Source of the DNA: Poriferisodalis sp965262965
GTDB lineage: Bacteria; Actinomycetota; Acidimicrobiia; Acidimicrobiales; Poriferisodalaceae
Reading direction: 5' to 3'
Assembly: GCF_965262965.1 (NCBI RefSeq)
Contig: NZ_OZ253573.1
Location: forward strand, 1,550,001 to 1,614,000
DNA: 64,000 nucleotides
Shown here: in pieces, positions 6,408-15,602 of the stretch
Layout: each line of letters begins with the position of its first letter
How positions within the stretch are numbered: the stretch's first letter is position 1
The notes under the pieces: generated by a model
Databases searched by the model: none
Seen by the model: the letters and a program-made list of their open reading frames with translations, nothing else
Told to the model about the DNA's origin: nothing
Position numbers and translations under genes: made by a program

Positions 6408-9050
6408 TCAGGCGCCAAGCGCCGCGGCCCGGACCTGGTCCAGCGCTGCGCCGATGCCCTCAGGATCGCGGCCGCCCGCCATCACCAGCGGCGGGTCGCC
6501 CTTCGCGCCGAAGCCGCCACCGACGGTTCGAGCCGCATCTCGCAGAAGGTCGGCCGCGGACAGCGTCCCCGCAGGATCCACTGCCGCCACCAGCGCCACG
6601 CCACCCCCCGACGGCGCTGACGCCAGCACCACCGCCCGGATGCCGTCGTGGTCGCGCACTGAGACCGCCAGATCTCGCAGAGCATCACGCTCGAGATCGC
6701 CAAGATCTGCGATGACGACGCCATCGGTGGCTGCCTCGGCGAGCTCGGTGGCCCGACCCGACGCTAGGGCGCGCTGGAGGTCGCGAACCTGCCGACGAAG
6801 CTCCTTGGTCTCGTCAAGCCGCCTGCGCACCGCGCCGGCCAACTCGTCGGCGGGCGCGTTGACCAGCTCGGCCAGCCCGCCCAGCAGGTCCTCGACGTCC
6901 GCAAGACGCTCGACGGTCGCGAGACCGGACATTGCCTCGATGCGCCGCATATTCGAGCCGATGCTGGACTCGGAGACAATCCGCAGATGCCCGATGTCTC
7001 CCAGCGCCGCGACATGAGTGCCGCCGCACAGCTCCACTGAGTGCTCGCCGGCTTCCAGCACGCGCACAACGTCGCCGTACTTGTCGCCGAAGAAGGCGAT
7101 GGCGCCGATGGACTGCGCGTCGTCCATCGAGGTCTCGTAGTGACGGCACCGGCCGTTGGCGATGATCTCGGCGTTGGCCAGTCGCTCGATCTCGCGCAAT
7201 TGCTCGGGCGTGACCGCGTCGTAATGACTGAAATCGAAACGGAGCCGATCGGGAGCCACCAGCGAGCCTGCCTGCTTGACATGCTGGCCTAGCACTTCGC
7301 GCAGTGCCCAGTGAAGGATGTGGGTGCCCGTGTGGTTGCGCCGGATCGCTGCACGTCGCACATCGTCGATCTGAGCCTCCACCAGTGACCCAACCTCGAC
7401 GCCGCCCCCTCGGACACGCCCGATGTGGCGGTGAAGGTCAGCAAGGGCGTAGGTGCAGTCGAGCACCTCGACGCTCCCGGCCGAACCGTTGATGGTGCCA
7501 ACGTCGCCGATCTGCCCGCCGCTCTCGGCATAGAACGGAGTGCGATCCAAGTACACCTCGACGTACGCATAACCGTGTGCTTCATCGGCATCAGCGAGCA
7601 GAGCTGGCTCGATTGCGGCGGAGTCGATCTCGAAGGCCGCCAGTACCCGCGCCTCAGACACCGCCGACGCGTCACGGATAAATTCAGTCGGGCCGAACTG
7701 CGCCAAGATCTCGCGGTAGCGCTCGTCGGCGAAGGTTGGCCCGCCCGCTCGCCCGGCGCGTGCTCGCTGGCGCTGGGCCTCCATCTCTGCTGCGAAGCCG
7801 GCACCGTCGAGGCTGATGCCCCGCTCAGCGAGGATCTCTTCGGTGACCTCGACGGGGAAGCCGTGCGTGTCGTGCAACAGGAAGGCCACCGACCCATCGA
7901 GCACAGGACCGTCGGCGCCGCCTTCCAGCTTCGCAATGGCCTCGTCGAGAATCCGCTGACCTGCTGCGAGCGTCGTGCGGAAGCGCTCCTCCTCGCGGCC
8001 CACTACGTCGCTGATGAACTCCCGATTCGTGCGCAGGTCGGTGTAGTGATCGCCCATCACGTCGACGACAATGTCGGTCAGCCGTGGCATCACGACCTCC
8101 TCGACACCCAGCACCCACGCGTGCCGCACCGCACGGCGGATGATGCGGCGCAGGACGTAGCCCCGGTCTTCGTTGGACGGGAAGACGCCGTCGCTAATCA
8201 GCATTGCGGTAGCCCGCGCGTGGTCGGCGAAGATGCGCATCGAGACATCGGTCTCTGAGTCGGCGCCGTAGGACTTGCCGCAGATCCGCTCAGCCTCGGC
8301 CAGCAGCGGCGCGAACAGGTCGATGTCCCAGGCCGACGGAACGCCTTGCAGCACGGCGAGGATGCGTTCGAGGCCAGCGCCAGTGTCAATGCCGGGCGCA
8401 TCGAGTGGGGTCAGCTCACCCGTGCCGTCGTTCGCGAATTGCATGAACACGAGGTTCCAGACCTCGATGAAGCGGTCCTCTCCGCCCAGTGCCGGTCCAC
8501 CGTCACCGCCGTGCTCGGGTCCGAGGTCGTAGAAGATCTCGCTGCAGGGCCCGCACGGGCCGATGTCGCCCGCCGCCCACCAATTGTCTTTGTCGAGGCG
8601 CTGGATGCGCTCAGCGGGAATGCCGACCGAGTCACGCCAGATTTCGGCAGCTTCGTCGTCAGAGACGTGAACGGTGATCCACAGCTTCTCGGGTTCGAGG
8701 CCGAGCACCTCGGTCACGAATTCCCACGCCCACGGGACGGCCTCGGCCTTGAAGTAGTCGCCGAAGCTGAAATTACCCATCATCTCGAAGAAGGTGAAGT
8801 GCCGATTCGTCCGGCCGATGTCGTCGAGATCGTTGTGCTTGCCGCCCGCCCGCACACACTTCTGGATGGTGGTCATGCGGCGTGACGGAGGCACCTCTTC
8901 GCCCAGGAAATAGGGCATGAACGGCACCATGCCCGCCACCGTGAACAGCAGCGAGGGCTCGTGGGGAATCAGGCTCGCAGAGGCGCGCACCTCATGGCCT
9001 CGTTCGGCCCAGAACGAGCTGAACGCTCGACGGAGTTCCCCAGCGCGCAT
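6408..9050 (-). CDS. alaS: Alanyl-tRNA synthetase
   Basis: Charges tRNA-Ala and edits mischarged Ser/Gly. The 880-residue protein has the class II catalytic domain (MRAGELRRAFSSFWAERGHE, then ASLIPHEPSLLFTVAGMVPF), the tRNA-recognition region with ILRRIIRRAVRHAW-like sequence, and the editing domain. In the editing domain the zinc motif is RRNHTGTHILHWAL plus VELCGGTHVAALG. The C-terminal glycine-rich domain GGGFGAKGDPPLVMAGG follows. The ATG at 9048-9050 fits the family start; the open frame continues upstream to 9581 but that part is antisense IS1182 sequence. IS1182 ends only about 25 bases upstream, so native promoter DNA is gone or displaced. Confidence 0.96.
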   Translation of the reverse strand: MRAGELRRAFSSFWAERGHEVRASASLIPHEPSLLFTVAGMVPFMPYFLGEEVPPSRRMTTIQKCVRAGGKHNDLDDIGRTNRHFTFFEMMGNFSFGDYFKAEAVPWAWEFVTEVLGLEPEKLWITVHVSDDEAAEIWRDSVGIPAERIQRLDKDNWWAAGDIGPCGPCSEIFYDLGPEHGGDGGPALGGEDRFIEVWNLVFMQFANDGTGELTPLDAPGIDTGAGLERILAVLQGVPSAWDIDLFAPLLAEAERICGKSYGADSETDVSMRIFADHARATAMLISDGVFPSNEDRGYVLRRIIRRAVRHAWVLGVEEVVMPRLTDIVVDVMGDHYTDLRTNREFISDVVGREEERFRTTLAAGQRILDEAIAKLEGGADGPVLDGSVAFLLHDTHGFPVEVTEEILAERGISLDGAGFAAEMEAQRQRARAGRAGGPTFADERYREILAQFGPTEFIRDASAVSEARVLAAFEIDSAAIEPALLADADEAHGYAYVEVYLDRTPFYAESGGQIGDVGTINGSAGSVEVLDCTYALADLHRHIGRVRGGGVEVGSLVEAQIDDVRRAAIRRNHTGTHILHWALREVLGQHVKQAGSLVAPDRLRFDFSHYDAVTPEQLREIERLANAEIIANGRCRHYETSMDDAQSIGAIAFFGDKYGDVVRVLEAGEHSVELCGGTHVAALGDIGHLRIVSESSIGSNMRRIEAMSGLATVERLADVEDLLGGLAELVNAPADELAGAVRRRLDETKELRRQVRDLQRALASGRATELAEAATDGVVIADLGDLERDALRDLAVSVRDHDGIRAVVLASAPSGGGVALVAAVDPAGTLSAADLLRDAARTVGGGFGAKGDPPLVMAGGRDPEGIGAALDQVRAAALGA

Positions 9051-10867
9051 CCGGCAAGGATACTTGGCGCCCCTGTGAGGCTTTCGGGACAGGTGGCGGT
9101 TCTCGCTGCCGACCGCGGGAGCGCTAGGAGGGTGGTCGGCAATTGGGGTGTGGTGTGTGTTGTTTGTTGTGCGTGCGCGGTTGTCTGGTCGGTGGTTCGG
9201 GGTGGGTTGGGCGCGGGTGTTCTGCGTGATGATGCCCAGGCACATCGTCGGTCGGCCAGTGGGGCCCGGGGTCGCTGGTCGGGGCGGGTGTTCTGCCTGA
9301 TGATGCCGAGGCGGCCGGCGCGGTCGAGGTTGAGGGCGGCGATGCGCAGGTCGAGCCACAGGTTGGCTTTGTCGAGGCCGCGCCAGGGGACGTTTTTGGT
9401 GCGGGACTTGATCTGGGCGATCTTGCGTTCGGCCTGGGATCGCAGTCGGTATCTGGCGAGGAATTCGGGTTCGTGGCGTTGTGCTCTTGCGGGGGCGAGG
9501 AGTTCTTCGTATGGGTTGATCTCGATGATGCGGCCGCCGTCGCGTGTGGTGCATCGCGCCTTGAGCTCGCATTGGGAGCAATCCGTTGCCGCGAACCGCA
9601 CCTGGCGCCGTTTGGCGCCGCGCGGCGGCGGGATGGGTGCGGTGTTTGCCTGCGGGCAGGTGACCGTCGCTGCTTCGAGGTCGATGTCGAAGTCGGCTTT
9701 GGTGAGCATGCCTTCGCGGGCCGGGATCGGCGCGGCGGCGGCGACGAGGTCGATGCCTCGGTCGGCCATCGCTCGGCGGGTGGGCCCGGATCCGTAGTGG
9801 GTGTCGGCGATGATCTCCGCGACCGGGACCGGGTCGGCGTCGATGAGGTCACCGATCACAGCGGCGTCGTGGACGGTCGCGAGCGTCGCGGTCGCTGAGC
9901 AGATCAGGTCCGAGTCCACATCCGCAGAGACGTGCAGCTTGTATCCGTCGTAGCGGTCGGTGCGCGAACGGTGCCCGTGCCGAGCGTCGGGATCGACTGT
10001 GGAGACGACCCGGCCCGGGGCCACCCTTTGAGCTATCCGTGCCGTTTCGGCTCCGTCGTCGGCGGCGGCGATCTCGATGTCCTGGCCCGCCACGACCCTC
10101 AACATCTCGACCGCTGCTCCCAGGCCGGGATCGTCGAAACGGGCGCAGAACCCGATGACGGTCTCGGCGTCGCCGAACAGCTCCGCGACCAAAGCAGCCC
10201 GCGCCCGGGGGTCTGCCCACATGACCTGCGGCTTGCCTTGCCGCCCGTAGTCGTCGCGCGACAACAGCCCGGCCAGCTGCGCCCCGGCATCGGCGTCGAG
10301 CGCTGCCAGCGCCCCGACGCACCTGCGGACCCCGGACCTGATCAGCGTGATCGTGTCCTGGGTCAGCACCGAGTCCGCCACACCGGTCGAGTCCATCGTG
10401 CGTCGATGGCCGATCACCCCGGCGCGCTTGGCCGCGATCTTGACACGATCCCCCAAAAAGCTCTCCATCCCGGCGCGCACCAGACGCGCCCGGAACTCCA
10501 CCAGCACCACATGCGCGATCCCGCGATGCTCCAACGGCAGACCCAGCGCCGCTTTCCACGACATGTCGAACCGCGAACGCCGCTCCGCCTCACGGTCCGA
10601 CACCCCATAGAACAACCCCAACAACAACAACGCCGCAACCACCGACGGCGGATGCGACCGCCGACCACGGCCCGACGCATACAACGCATCAAAATCGGCA
10701 TCACAGAACAACTCGCCCCGAGCCTGCCCCAACGTCGCCAAAAAACCCTCAGAGTCGAGCAGGCCGCCCACCATCACCCCGACATCGAAAATCGAACCCT
10801 GACCATCAGCCGAACCGCGCACCCCACCATCATCCGCGATCACGCCCCCCAACACCAGGACCCACAC
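8969..10867 (-). CDS. IS1182-family transposase
   Basis: A DDE transposase with the IS1182 layout. The N-terminal DUF772-like region reads SHPPSVVAALLLLGLFYGVSD and FDMSWKAALGLPLEHRG. Catalytic acidic residues lie in RRTMDSTGVADSVL, VAEIIADTHYGSGP and the C-terminal RLRSQAERKIAQIKSR, which precedes LRIAALNLDRAG. A cysteine cluster (TDCSQCELKARC) precedes the last block, as is usual in the family. The frame appears intact through the DDE domain. Its last 70 or so codons run past the element into antisense alaS sequence, so the real C-terminus was probably shorter. The start is a GTG at 10867. Confidence 0.85.
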   Translation of the reverse strand: MWVLVLGGVIADDGGVRGSADGQGSIFDVGVMVGGLLDSEGFLATLGQARGELFCDADFDALYASGRGRRSHPPSVVAALLLLGLFYGVSDREAERRSRFDMSWKAALGLPLEHRGIAHVVLVEFRARLVRAGMESFLGDRVKIAAKRAGVIGHRRTMDSTGVADSVLTQDTITLIRSGVRRCVGALAALDADAGAQLAGLLSRDDYGRQGKPQVMWADPRARAALVAELFGDAETVIGFCARFDDPGLGAAVEMLRVVAGQDIEIAAADDGAETARIAQRVAPGRVVSTVDPDARHGHRSRTDRYDGYKLHVSADVDSDLICSATATLATVHDAAVIGDLIDADPVPVAEIIADTHYGSGPTRRAMADRGIDLVAAAAPIPAREGMLTKADFDIDLEAATVTCPQANTAPIPPPRGAKRRQVRFAATDCSQCELKARCTTRDGGRIIEINPYEELLAPARAQRHEPEFLARYRLRSQAERKIAQIKSRTKNVPWRGLDKANLWLDLRIAALNLDRAGRLGIIRQNTRPDQRPRAPLADRRCAWASSRRTPAPNPPRTTDQTTAHAQQTTHTTPQLPTTLLALPRSAARTATCPESLTGAPSILAGCALGNSVERSARSGPNEAMRCAPLRA

Positions 10868-10881
10868 CCAGACTTTCCGAC
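9075..10881. mobile_element. IS1182-family insertion sequence
   Basis: The element contains one minus-strand transposase frame. The outer edges are judged from weakly matching inverted ends: TTCGGGACAGGTGG near 9080 and GTCGGAAAGTCTGG read inward from 10881. The right edge abuts the IS256 inverted repeat at 10882, so IS256 probably landed in or beside the end of this element. I could not find a target duplication, so the limits are approximate. Confidence 0.65.
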
Positions 10882-12286
10882 GGGCCTGTCAGAAAGTTTG
10901 TGTATCGGGCGTGATCTGAGGGTCCGCAGCTGAGGGCTGTGGGCTGGGAAGGATCATGTCTGTGACTGATCATGACATGCCGGCTGTGCCGGCGAGCGAA
11001 GCTGCCGGCGAGGCAGCGATGGCCGACTGGGCCGAGCGGCTGGTGGCCCAGGCACGCGCCGAGGGCGTGGAGCTGACCGGCGACGGCGGCTTGTTGACCG
11101 GGCTGGTGCGCCGGGTGCCCCCGGACCGGTCTCGAGGTCGAGATGACTGAGCATCTGGGCTATGAGCGTCATGCGGTCGAGGGCCGCGGGACCCCGAACT
11201 CTCGTAATGGGTCGACCCCCAAGCGGGTGACCACCGAGATCGGCGAGGTCGATCTGCGGGTGCCTCGTGACCGTGCGGGGTCCTTCTGCCCGGTGACGGT
11301 GCCCAAGCATCGGCGCCGTCTCGACGGGCTGTCGGGCAATGTGATCTCGCTGTACGCGAAGGGGCTCACCACCGGAGAGATCGGGGCGCATCTTGAAGAG
11401 ATCTATGACACCTCGGTGAGCCGGGAGACGATCCCGGTAGATCACCGACGGGATCGTCGCGGACATGGCGGTGTGGCAGAACCGGCCCCTCGACGCGGTC
11501 TACGCGGTGCTTTTGATCGACGCGATCGTGATCAAGGTCCGCGACTCCCAGGTCGCCAACCGGCCCGTGTATGTCGCCATCGGCGTGGATCTTCAAGGCG
11601 AACGCGACGTGCTGGGCCTGTGGCTGGGCCCCGCCGGCGGCGAGGGCGCCAAACAATGCGCGACGATGCTCACCGAGCTGCGCAACCGGGGTCTCGCCGA
11701 CGCGCTGATCGTGTGCTGCGACGGACTCAAAGGACTGCCTTCCTCGATCCGGGCGACCTGGCCCGACGCGACGGTGCCCACCTGCGCGGTGCACATGGCG
11801 CCAACAGCCTGCGCTACGCATCCACCAAGCACTGGGGGCCCATCACCAAGGCCATGCGCGACATCTACACGTCTTCCACCGTCGAGGCCGCCGAGGCACG
11901 CTTCGAGGCCTTCGCCGGCGACTGGGAAGGCACCTACCCCGCCATGATCGGCTCCTGGCGCCAGGCCTGGGACGAGTTCGCCCCGTTCCTGGAGTTCCCG
12001 CCCGAGCTGCGCCGCGTCGTCTGCACCACCAACGCCGTCGAGAGCCTCAACGCCCGCTTCCGCAGGGCAGTGCGCCACCGAGGACACTCCCCCAACGAAC
12101 AAACAGCAACGAAGACCCTCTACCTTGTCGCCACCGCCAAACCCAAGAACCGAACCAACCTGACCGCAAAGACCAACGGCTGGACAACCATCCTGAACAC
12201 ACTGACCGTCCACTACGGCGACCGCATCGCCGACCACATCCGATGAACACCATCACGGCCGGTTACACAAAAATTCCGACAGTCCC
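10882..12286. mobile_element. IS256-family insertion sequence (decayed)
   Basis: Inverted repeats lie at 10882-10904 (GGGCCTGTCAGAAAGTTTG...) and 12264-12286 (read inward GGGACTGTCGGAATTTTTG...). Nineteen of 23 positions match. The 1.4-kb length fits the family. The 8 bases on each side (TTTCCGAC and AAGGGTCT) are not a duplication, which suggests rearrangement after insertion. Confidence 0.85.
10956..12246 (+). pseudogene. IS256-family transposase, frameshifted
   Basis: The mutator-type transposase is spread over shifting frames. The N-terminus (10956-11120) ends in LTGDGGLLTGLVRRV. The frame then shifts to EMTEHLGYERHAVEGRGTPN and IGEVDLRVPRDRAGSF up to about 11440 (DTSVSRETI). It shifts again to MAVWQNRPLDAVYAVLLIDA, which holds the first catalytic Asp, and VCCDGLKGLPSSIRATWPDA to about 11797. 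It then returns to NSLRYASTKHWGPITKAM and CTTNAVESLNARFRRAVRHR to the end. At least three frame changes and a small deletion near 11800 mean it cannot be active. Confidence 0.9.
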
Positions 12287-12377
12287 AAGGGTCTGTCGGG
12301 TGCTGGGCGCTGGGTGTGTTGTTGGGGTGGTTGGGGTGGTGGTCGGTGCCGGTGGGGTTGGAGGTGCTGGTGAGCCC

Positions 12378-12410
12378 GGTGGACCCTCCGCAGCAAAGTC
12401 AGACACAAAG
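12378..12410. repeat. Solitary end of the IS3-type element seen at 48.5 kb
   Basis: GGTGGACCCTCCGC, one variable base, then GCAAAGTCAGAC is the reverse complement of 48486-48514, the left end of the IS3-type element, with one mismatch over 27 bases. No transposase of that type lies nearby, so this looks like a leftover terminus. The rest of the gap 12287-12492 shows no gene that I can support. Confidence 0.6.
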
Positions 12411-12492
12411 CACTGTGTCGCCGGCATCGCAGACGCCGAGGCCGACGCCAACGGTGGCGTTGGTGGTGGTGTCGCCGGCCGCGGGGGTGGGA

Positions 12493-14016
12493 TCACGGTG
12501 GTCCGGTCGCTGTTGTGTGGCTGGTTTGGCCGGTGGTGTGGGTGCGTGGTGTGGTGGTCCATCTGCCGGGGCCGGGGCGTCGCTCAAGTCGTTCGTTGTT
12601 GTTGTGGAGCTTGTTGTGGCAGTCGCCGCACAGGGCTGCGAGATTCGGGGTGTCGGTGTTGCCGTTGTCGGCTTTCCATTCGTCGATGTGGTGGTCATCG
12701 CAGCGGTGCATCGGGGCACGGCACAAAACGCAGCCGCGGTCGCGTATTGCGATGGCGAGTTGTTGGGCGACGCTGGCGTGTCGGCGGCTGCGTCCGAGCC
12801 ACAGGATCTCTCCGTCGGTGTCGAACAGTGCGCCGCTGATGCGGGTGTCCGGTGACAGATCATCGAGGATTGACGGCGGAACCGGTCCGGCGCCGAGCAG
12901 TTCGCAGAGCCCGTGGGGTTTGGTGCCGTCGATGACGCCGGTCTCGGCGATGATCACGACCTGGTTGGGTGCTTGCGCGGCCCGCCAGCGATCGATCGAG
13001 CGGTCCGCCGGGCTCTCAGAGGCAGCATCGCCGCCCGCATCGCCGTCTCGGCTGTGCCTGGCATCGCTGCGCCCGCCGTGCCTGTCATCGCTGCGCCCGC
13101 GGTGTTCGTCGTCGGTTTGTGGGCGAGGCCCGCGGTTGGGGGGGTGTGCGGCGGGGCGACCGATGGTGGCCAGGGCGTTGCGGTCGGTGACCATCTCGAA
13201 GAGGCTGCCGGCGAGGCGCTGGCGGTTGTCGCGGATCTGGTTTGGTGTTGCGTCGCGTCCGCCGTCGAGACGCCACAGGGCGTCGTTGTAGTTCTCGAGT
13301 GCCTGGCGCACCAACGCGAAGCTGACCGGGTCGAACTCGGCGTGCAGCACGCCCATCCCGGTGGACTCATCGACAAACAACGAAGCGCACCGTTCGCGGC
13401 GCTGACGGCCCAGCTCGCACTCCACAGCGCCAGGGTCGTGGCGGGCCGCGAACTTCTTGGCCTGGTCGCGCAGCGTCTCAGGCGAGACCTGAGCAGCGGC
13501 TTCGAGCAGGCCGGCAGCGGAATCGACCGCGTCAGGGCTCGTGCGCCGCGCAGCGTCGGCAAGCACAGCCGCGTGCTCGACGTTCAACTCGCCGACTGCG
13601 AGGCCCCGCGCAACATTCGGCATCTGTGCGACCTGCTCGCCGACCTCGGCGGTGCGCCTGGCGTCGCGCTTGCTCACACGCGCCCGCTCACGCAACGCCG
13701 AACGGCCCGAACCCGCACGCGCGGCTTCGAGTGCGGCGGTCGCTGCGAGCAGCACAGCGTCTGTTGCTGACCGCAACCGTGCCGCGACGGCGACGACATC
13801 GTCGAGGGTTTCGCAGCCGGTGTCGCCCAGCGGCACCCGCGACGCCCGAGTGACCACGTCACGCGCCCCGCGCAGCACCGACAACACACCCTCCACCGAA
13901 AACGACACCGGCCCAACCGGCAACACCGGATCGACCCGAAGCGATGTCGGCTCGGCCCGAAGCGACACCCGCTCAGCCGGCGACAACAGCGCAGGCGCCA
14001 CGGAGCCAGTCGGCAT
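12493..14016 (-). CDS. DUF222 (13E12-repeat) protein with C-terminal HNH nuclease domain
   Basis: A 507-residue member of the actinobacterial 13E12/DUF222 family, often multicopy and sometimes associated with mobile DNA; its role is unknown. The N-terminal two-thirds is the helical DUF222 region (for example SATDAVLLAATAALEAAR and GELNVEHAAVLADAARRTSP), followed by a low-complexity RSDDRHGGRSD linker near residue 300. The C-terminal HNH motif is CVLCRAPMHRCDDHHIDEWK then LAALCGDCHNKLH, with paired cysteines for zinc and the catalytic His. Nuclease activity is inferred. It sits between IS remnants and a divergent racemase gene. Confidence 0.85.
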   Translation of the reverse strand: MPTGSVAPALLSPAERVSLRAEPTSLRVDPVLPVGPVSFSVEGVLSVLRGARDVVTRASRVPLGDTGCETLDDVVAVAARLRSATDAVLLAATAALEAARAGSGRSALRERARVSKRDARRTAEVGEQVAQMPNVARGLAVGELNVEHAAVLADAARRTSPDAVDSAAGLLEAAAQVSPETLRDQAKKFAARHDPGAVECELGRQRRERCASLFVDESTGMGVLHAEFDPVSFALVRQALENYNDALWRLDGGRDATPNQIRDNRQRLAGSLFEMVTDRNALATIGRPAAHPPNRGPRPQTDDEHRGRSDDRHGGRSDARHSRDGDAGGDAASESPADRSIDRWRAAQAPNQVVIIAETGVIDGTKPHGLCELLGAGPVPPSILDDLSPDTRISGALFDTDGEILWLGRSRRHASVAQQLAIAIRDRGCVLCRAPMHRCDDHHIDEWKADNGNTDTPNLAALCGDCHNKLHNNNERLERRPGPGRWTTTPRTHTTGQTSHTTATGPP

Positions 14017-14307
14017 TCCCGCCGCCGAATCGCTGCGAACATCTCAGCGCTTCATGACAAAGACTGTAAAACAGGGATGTCATACAAAAGCCTCGCAACG
14101 ACCCCCCAACGACATCACCACACCCGGATCAACCCACAACGACATCACCGCACCCAAACCGACACCAGCACCACCCCGAACACCGCACACCACACACCGC
14201 AACGCAACCCACGCCTCTCACCCCCGGGCGGCGTCTCGTGCGGCGTGCCAGACTTCGAGAGCACGACTTCGACAGCTTCAGCCGCTTTGGCCGACGGGGA
14301 GGAACCG

Positions 14308-15447
14308 ATGGGACCGCTGCAGGGAATCAAGGTGATCGAGCTGGCCGGCATCGGTCCAGGCCCCTTCTGCGCCATGCTGCTCGCCGACCTCGGCGCTGAC
14401 GTGGTGCGGGTCGACCGCATGGCGCCTGCCGATCTGGGCATCGACCGGGGCCGTAAGTACAACGTTCTCAACCGTGGCCGGCGCTCGGTCGCGGTCGACC
14501 TGAAGTCACCGGACGGTGTCGAGACCGTGCTGAAGCTGGTCGAACAGGCCGATGCGCTGATCGAGGGCTTTCGCCCCGGCGTCACCGAGCGGCTCGGACT
14601 GGGCCCCGACGAGTGCTTCGCCCGCAATCCGAAGCTGGTGTACGGACGCATGACCGGCTGGGGCCAGGAAGGCCCGATGTCGCATGCCGCAGGCCACGAC
14701 ATCAACTACATCGCGCTCACCGGCGCGCTGCACGCGATCGGCCCGAGCCATGCGCCCAGCCCGCCGCTGAATCTTGTCGGCGACTTCGGCGGCGGCGGCA
14801 TGTACCTGGCGTTCGGCATCGCAGCCGCATTGCTCGAAGCGCGCACCTCGGGCGAGGGCCAGGTTGTGGACGCCGCCATGACCGAAGGCGCTGCATCGCT
14901 GATGGCTGCGATCTACGGCATCTACGGATCGGGCGGCTGGGCGAACGAGCGCGAGTCCAACTTCCTCGACGGCGGGGCGTACTACTACGGCGTGTACGAG
15001 ACCTCCGAGGGCAAGTTCGTCTCGGTCGGGTCGATCGAGGGCAAGTTCCACGACGAACTGCTCGCCAAGACCGGCCTGGCCGACGCTCCCACCGTGGACC
15101 GCAACGACCGGGATGCGTGGGTTGACAAGCGTGCCCGGCTGGCAGAGGTGTTCAGGACCAAGACCCGCGACGAGTGGGACGCCATCATGGCCGGCTCGGA
15201 CGTCTGCTACGCCCCGGTCTTGGATCTCGAGGAAGCACCGTTGCACCCGCACAACGTGGCCCGCGGCAGCTTCGTAGAGGTAGAAGGCGTGATGCAGCCC
15301 GCGCCTGCACCCCGATTCAGCCGTACCCCTGGCACGGTCGCTCGGCCGCCGGCGTCACCGGGCGAGAACACCGACGAGGTGCTCGCCGACTGGGGCTTCG
15401 ACGCAGACGACATCGCGAAGCTGCACGAGGTCGGCGCGGTCGGCTGA
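14308..15447 (+). CDS. Alpha-methylacyl-CoA racemase (CaiB/BaiF family)
   Basis: A family III CoA-transferase fold enzyme of 379 residues. The racemase subfamily is suggested by GIKVIELAGIGPGPFCAMLL at the N-terminus, VDLKSPDGVETVLKLV, AGHDINYIALTGALHAIG (which contains the catalytic His and Asp region) and GGAYYYGVYETSEGKFVSVG. It would epimerise 2-methylacyl-CoA esters for beta-oxidation of branched lipids or sterol side chains. The ATG at 14308-14310 has GGGGAGGAA just upstream; a longer frame back to 14077 has no homologous sequence. It appears to be a single gene followed by a stem-loop. Confidence 0.9.
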   Translation: MGPLQGIKVIELAGIGPGPFCAMLLADLGADVVRVDRMAPADLGIDRGRKYNVLNRGRRSVAVDLKSPDGVETVLKLVEQADALIEGFRPGVTERLGLGPDECFARNPKLVYGRMTGWGQEGPMSHAAGHDINYIALTGALHAIGPSHAPSPPLNLVGDFGGGGMYLAFGIAAALLEARTSGEGQVVDAAMTEGAASLMAAIYGIYGSGGWANERESNFLDGGAYYYGVYETSEGKFVSVGSIEGKFHDELLAKTGLADAPTVDRNDRDAWVDKRARLAEVFRTKTRDEWDAIMAGSDVCYAPVLDLEEAPLHPHNVARGSFVEVEGVMQPAPAPRFSRTPGTVARPPASPGENTDEVLADWGFDADDIAKLHEVGAVG

Positions 15448-15482
15448 GCCCACATTCAGCAGATATAACTTCTCGCATGGCT

Positions 15483-15512
15483 GATTGAAGAGTTCTCATA
15501 TACTCTTCAATC
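15483..15512. terminator. Perfect 11-bp stem-loop after the racemase gene
   Basis: GATTGAAGAGT (15483-15493) and ACTCTTCAATC (15502-15512) form a perfect 11-bp stem with an 8-base AT-rich loop, 36 bases after the racemase stop. No U-run follows directly; CTTTTT comes about 20 bases later. It may be a terminator or an mRNA-stabilising hairpin. Confidence 0.5.
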
Positions 15513-15602
15513 GGTAGGGCTGCGCTTTTTGATCGGCGCGGCCTTGGGCGCAGCGTGATGCGGCGCCCGGCTGAGTTCTGGCAGCAAATTGGGGTCCCGG
15601 AG

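Noticed and set aside
6408..9581. A longer AlaRS with a 177-residue N-terminal extension
   Set aside because: The extra part is antisense IS1182 sequence, rich in Arg/Pro/Thr and without family similarity; the normal start is the ATG at 9050.
13138..13144. A further G homopolymer as a phase-variable tract in the DUF222 gene
   Set aside because: Only seven G, inside an intact frame and not near a start codon.
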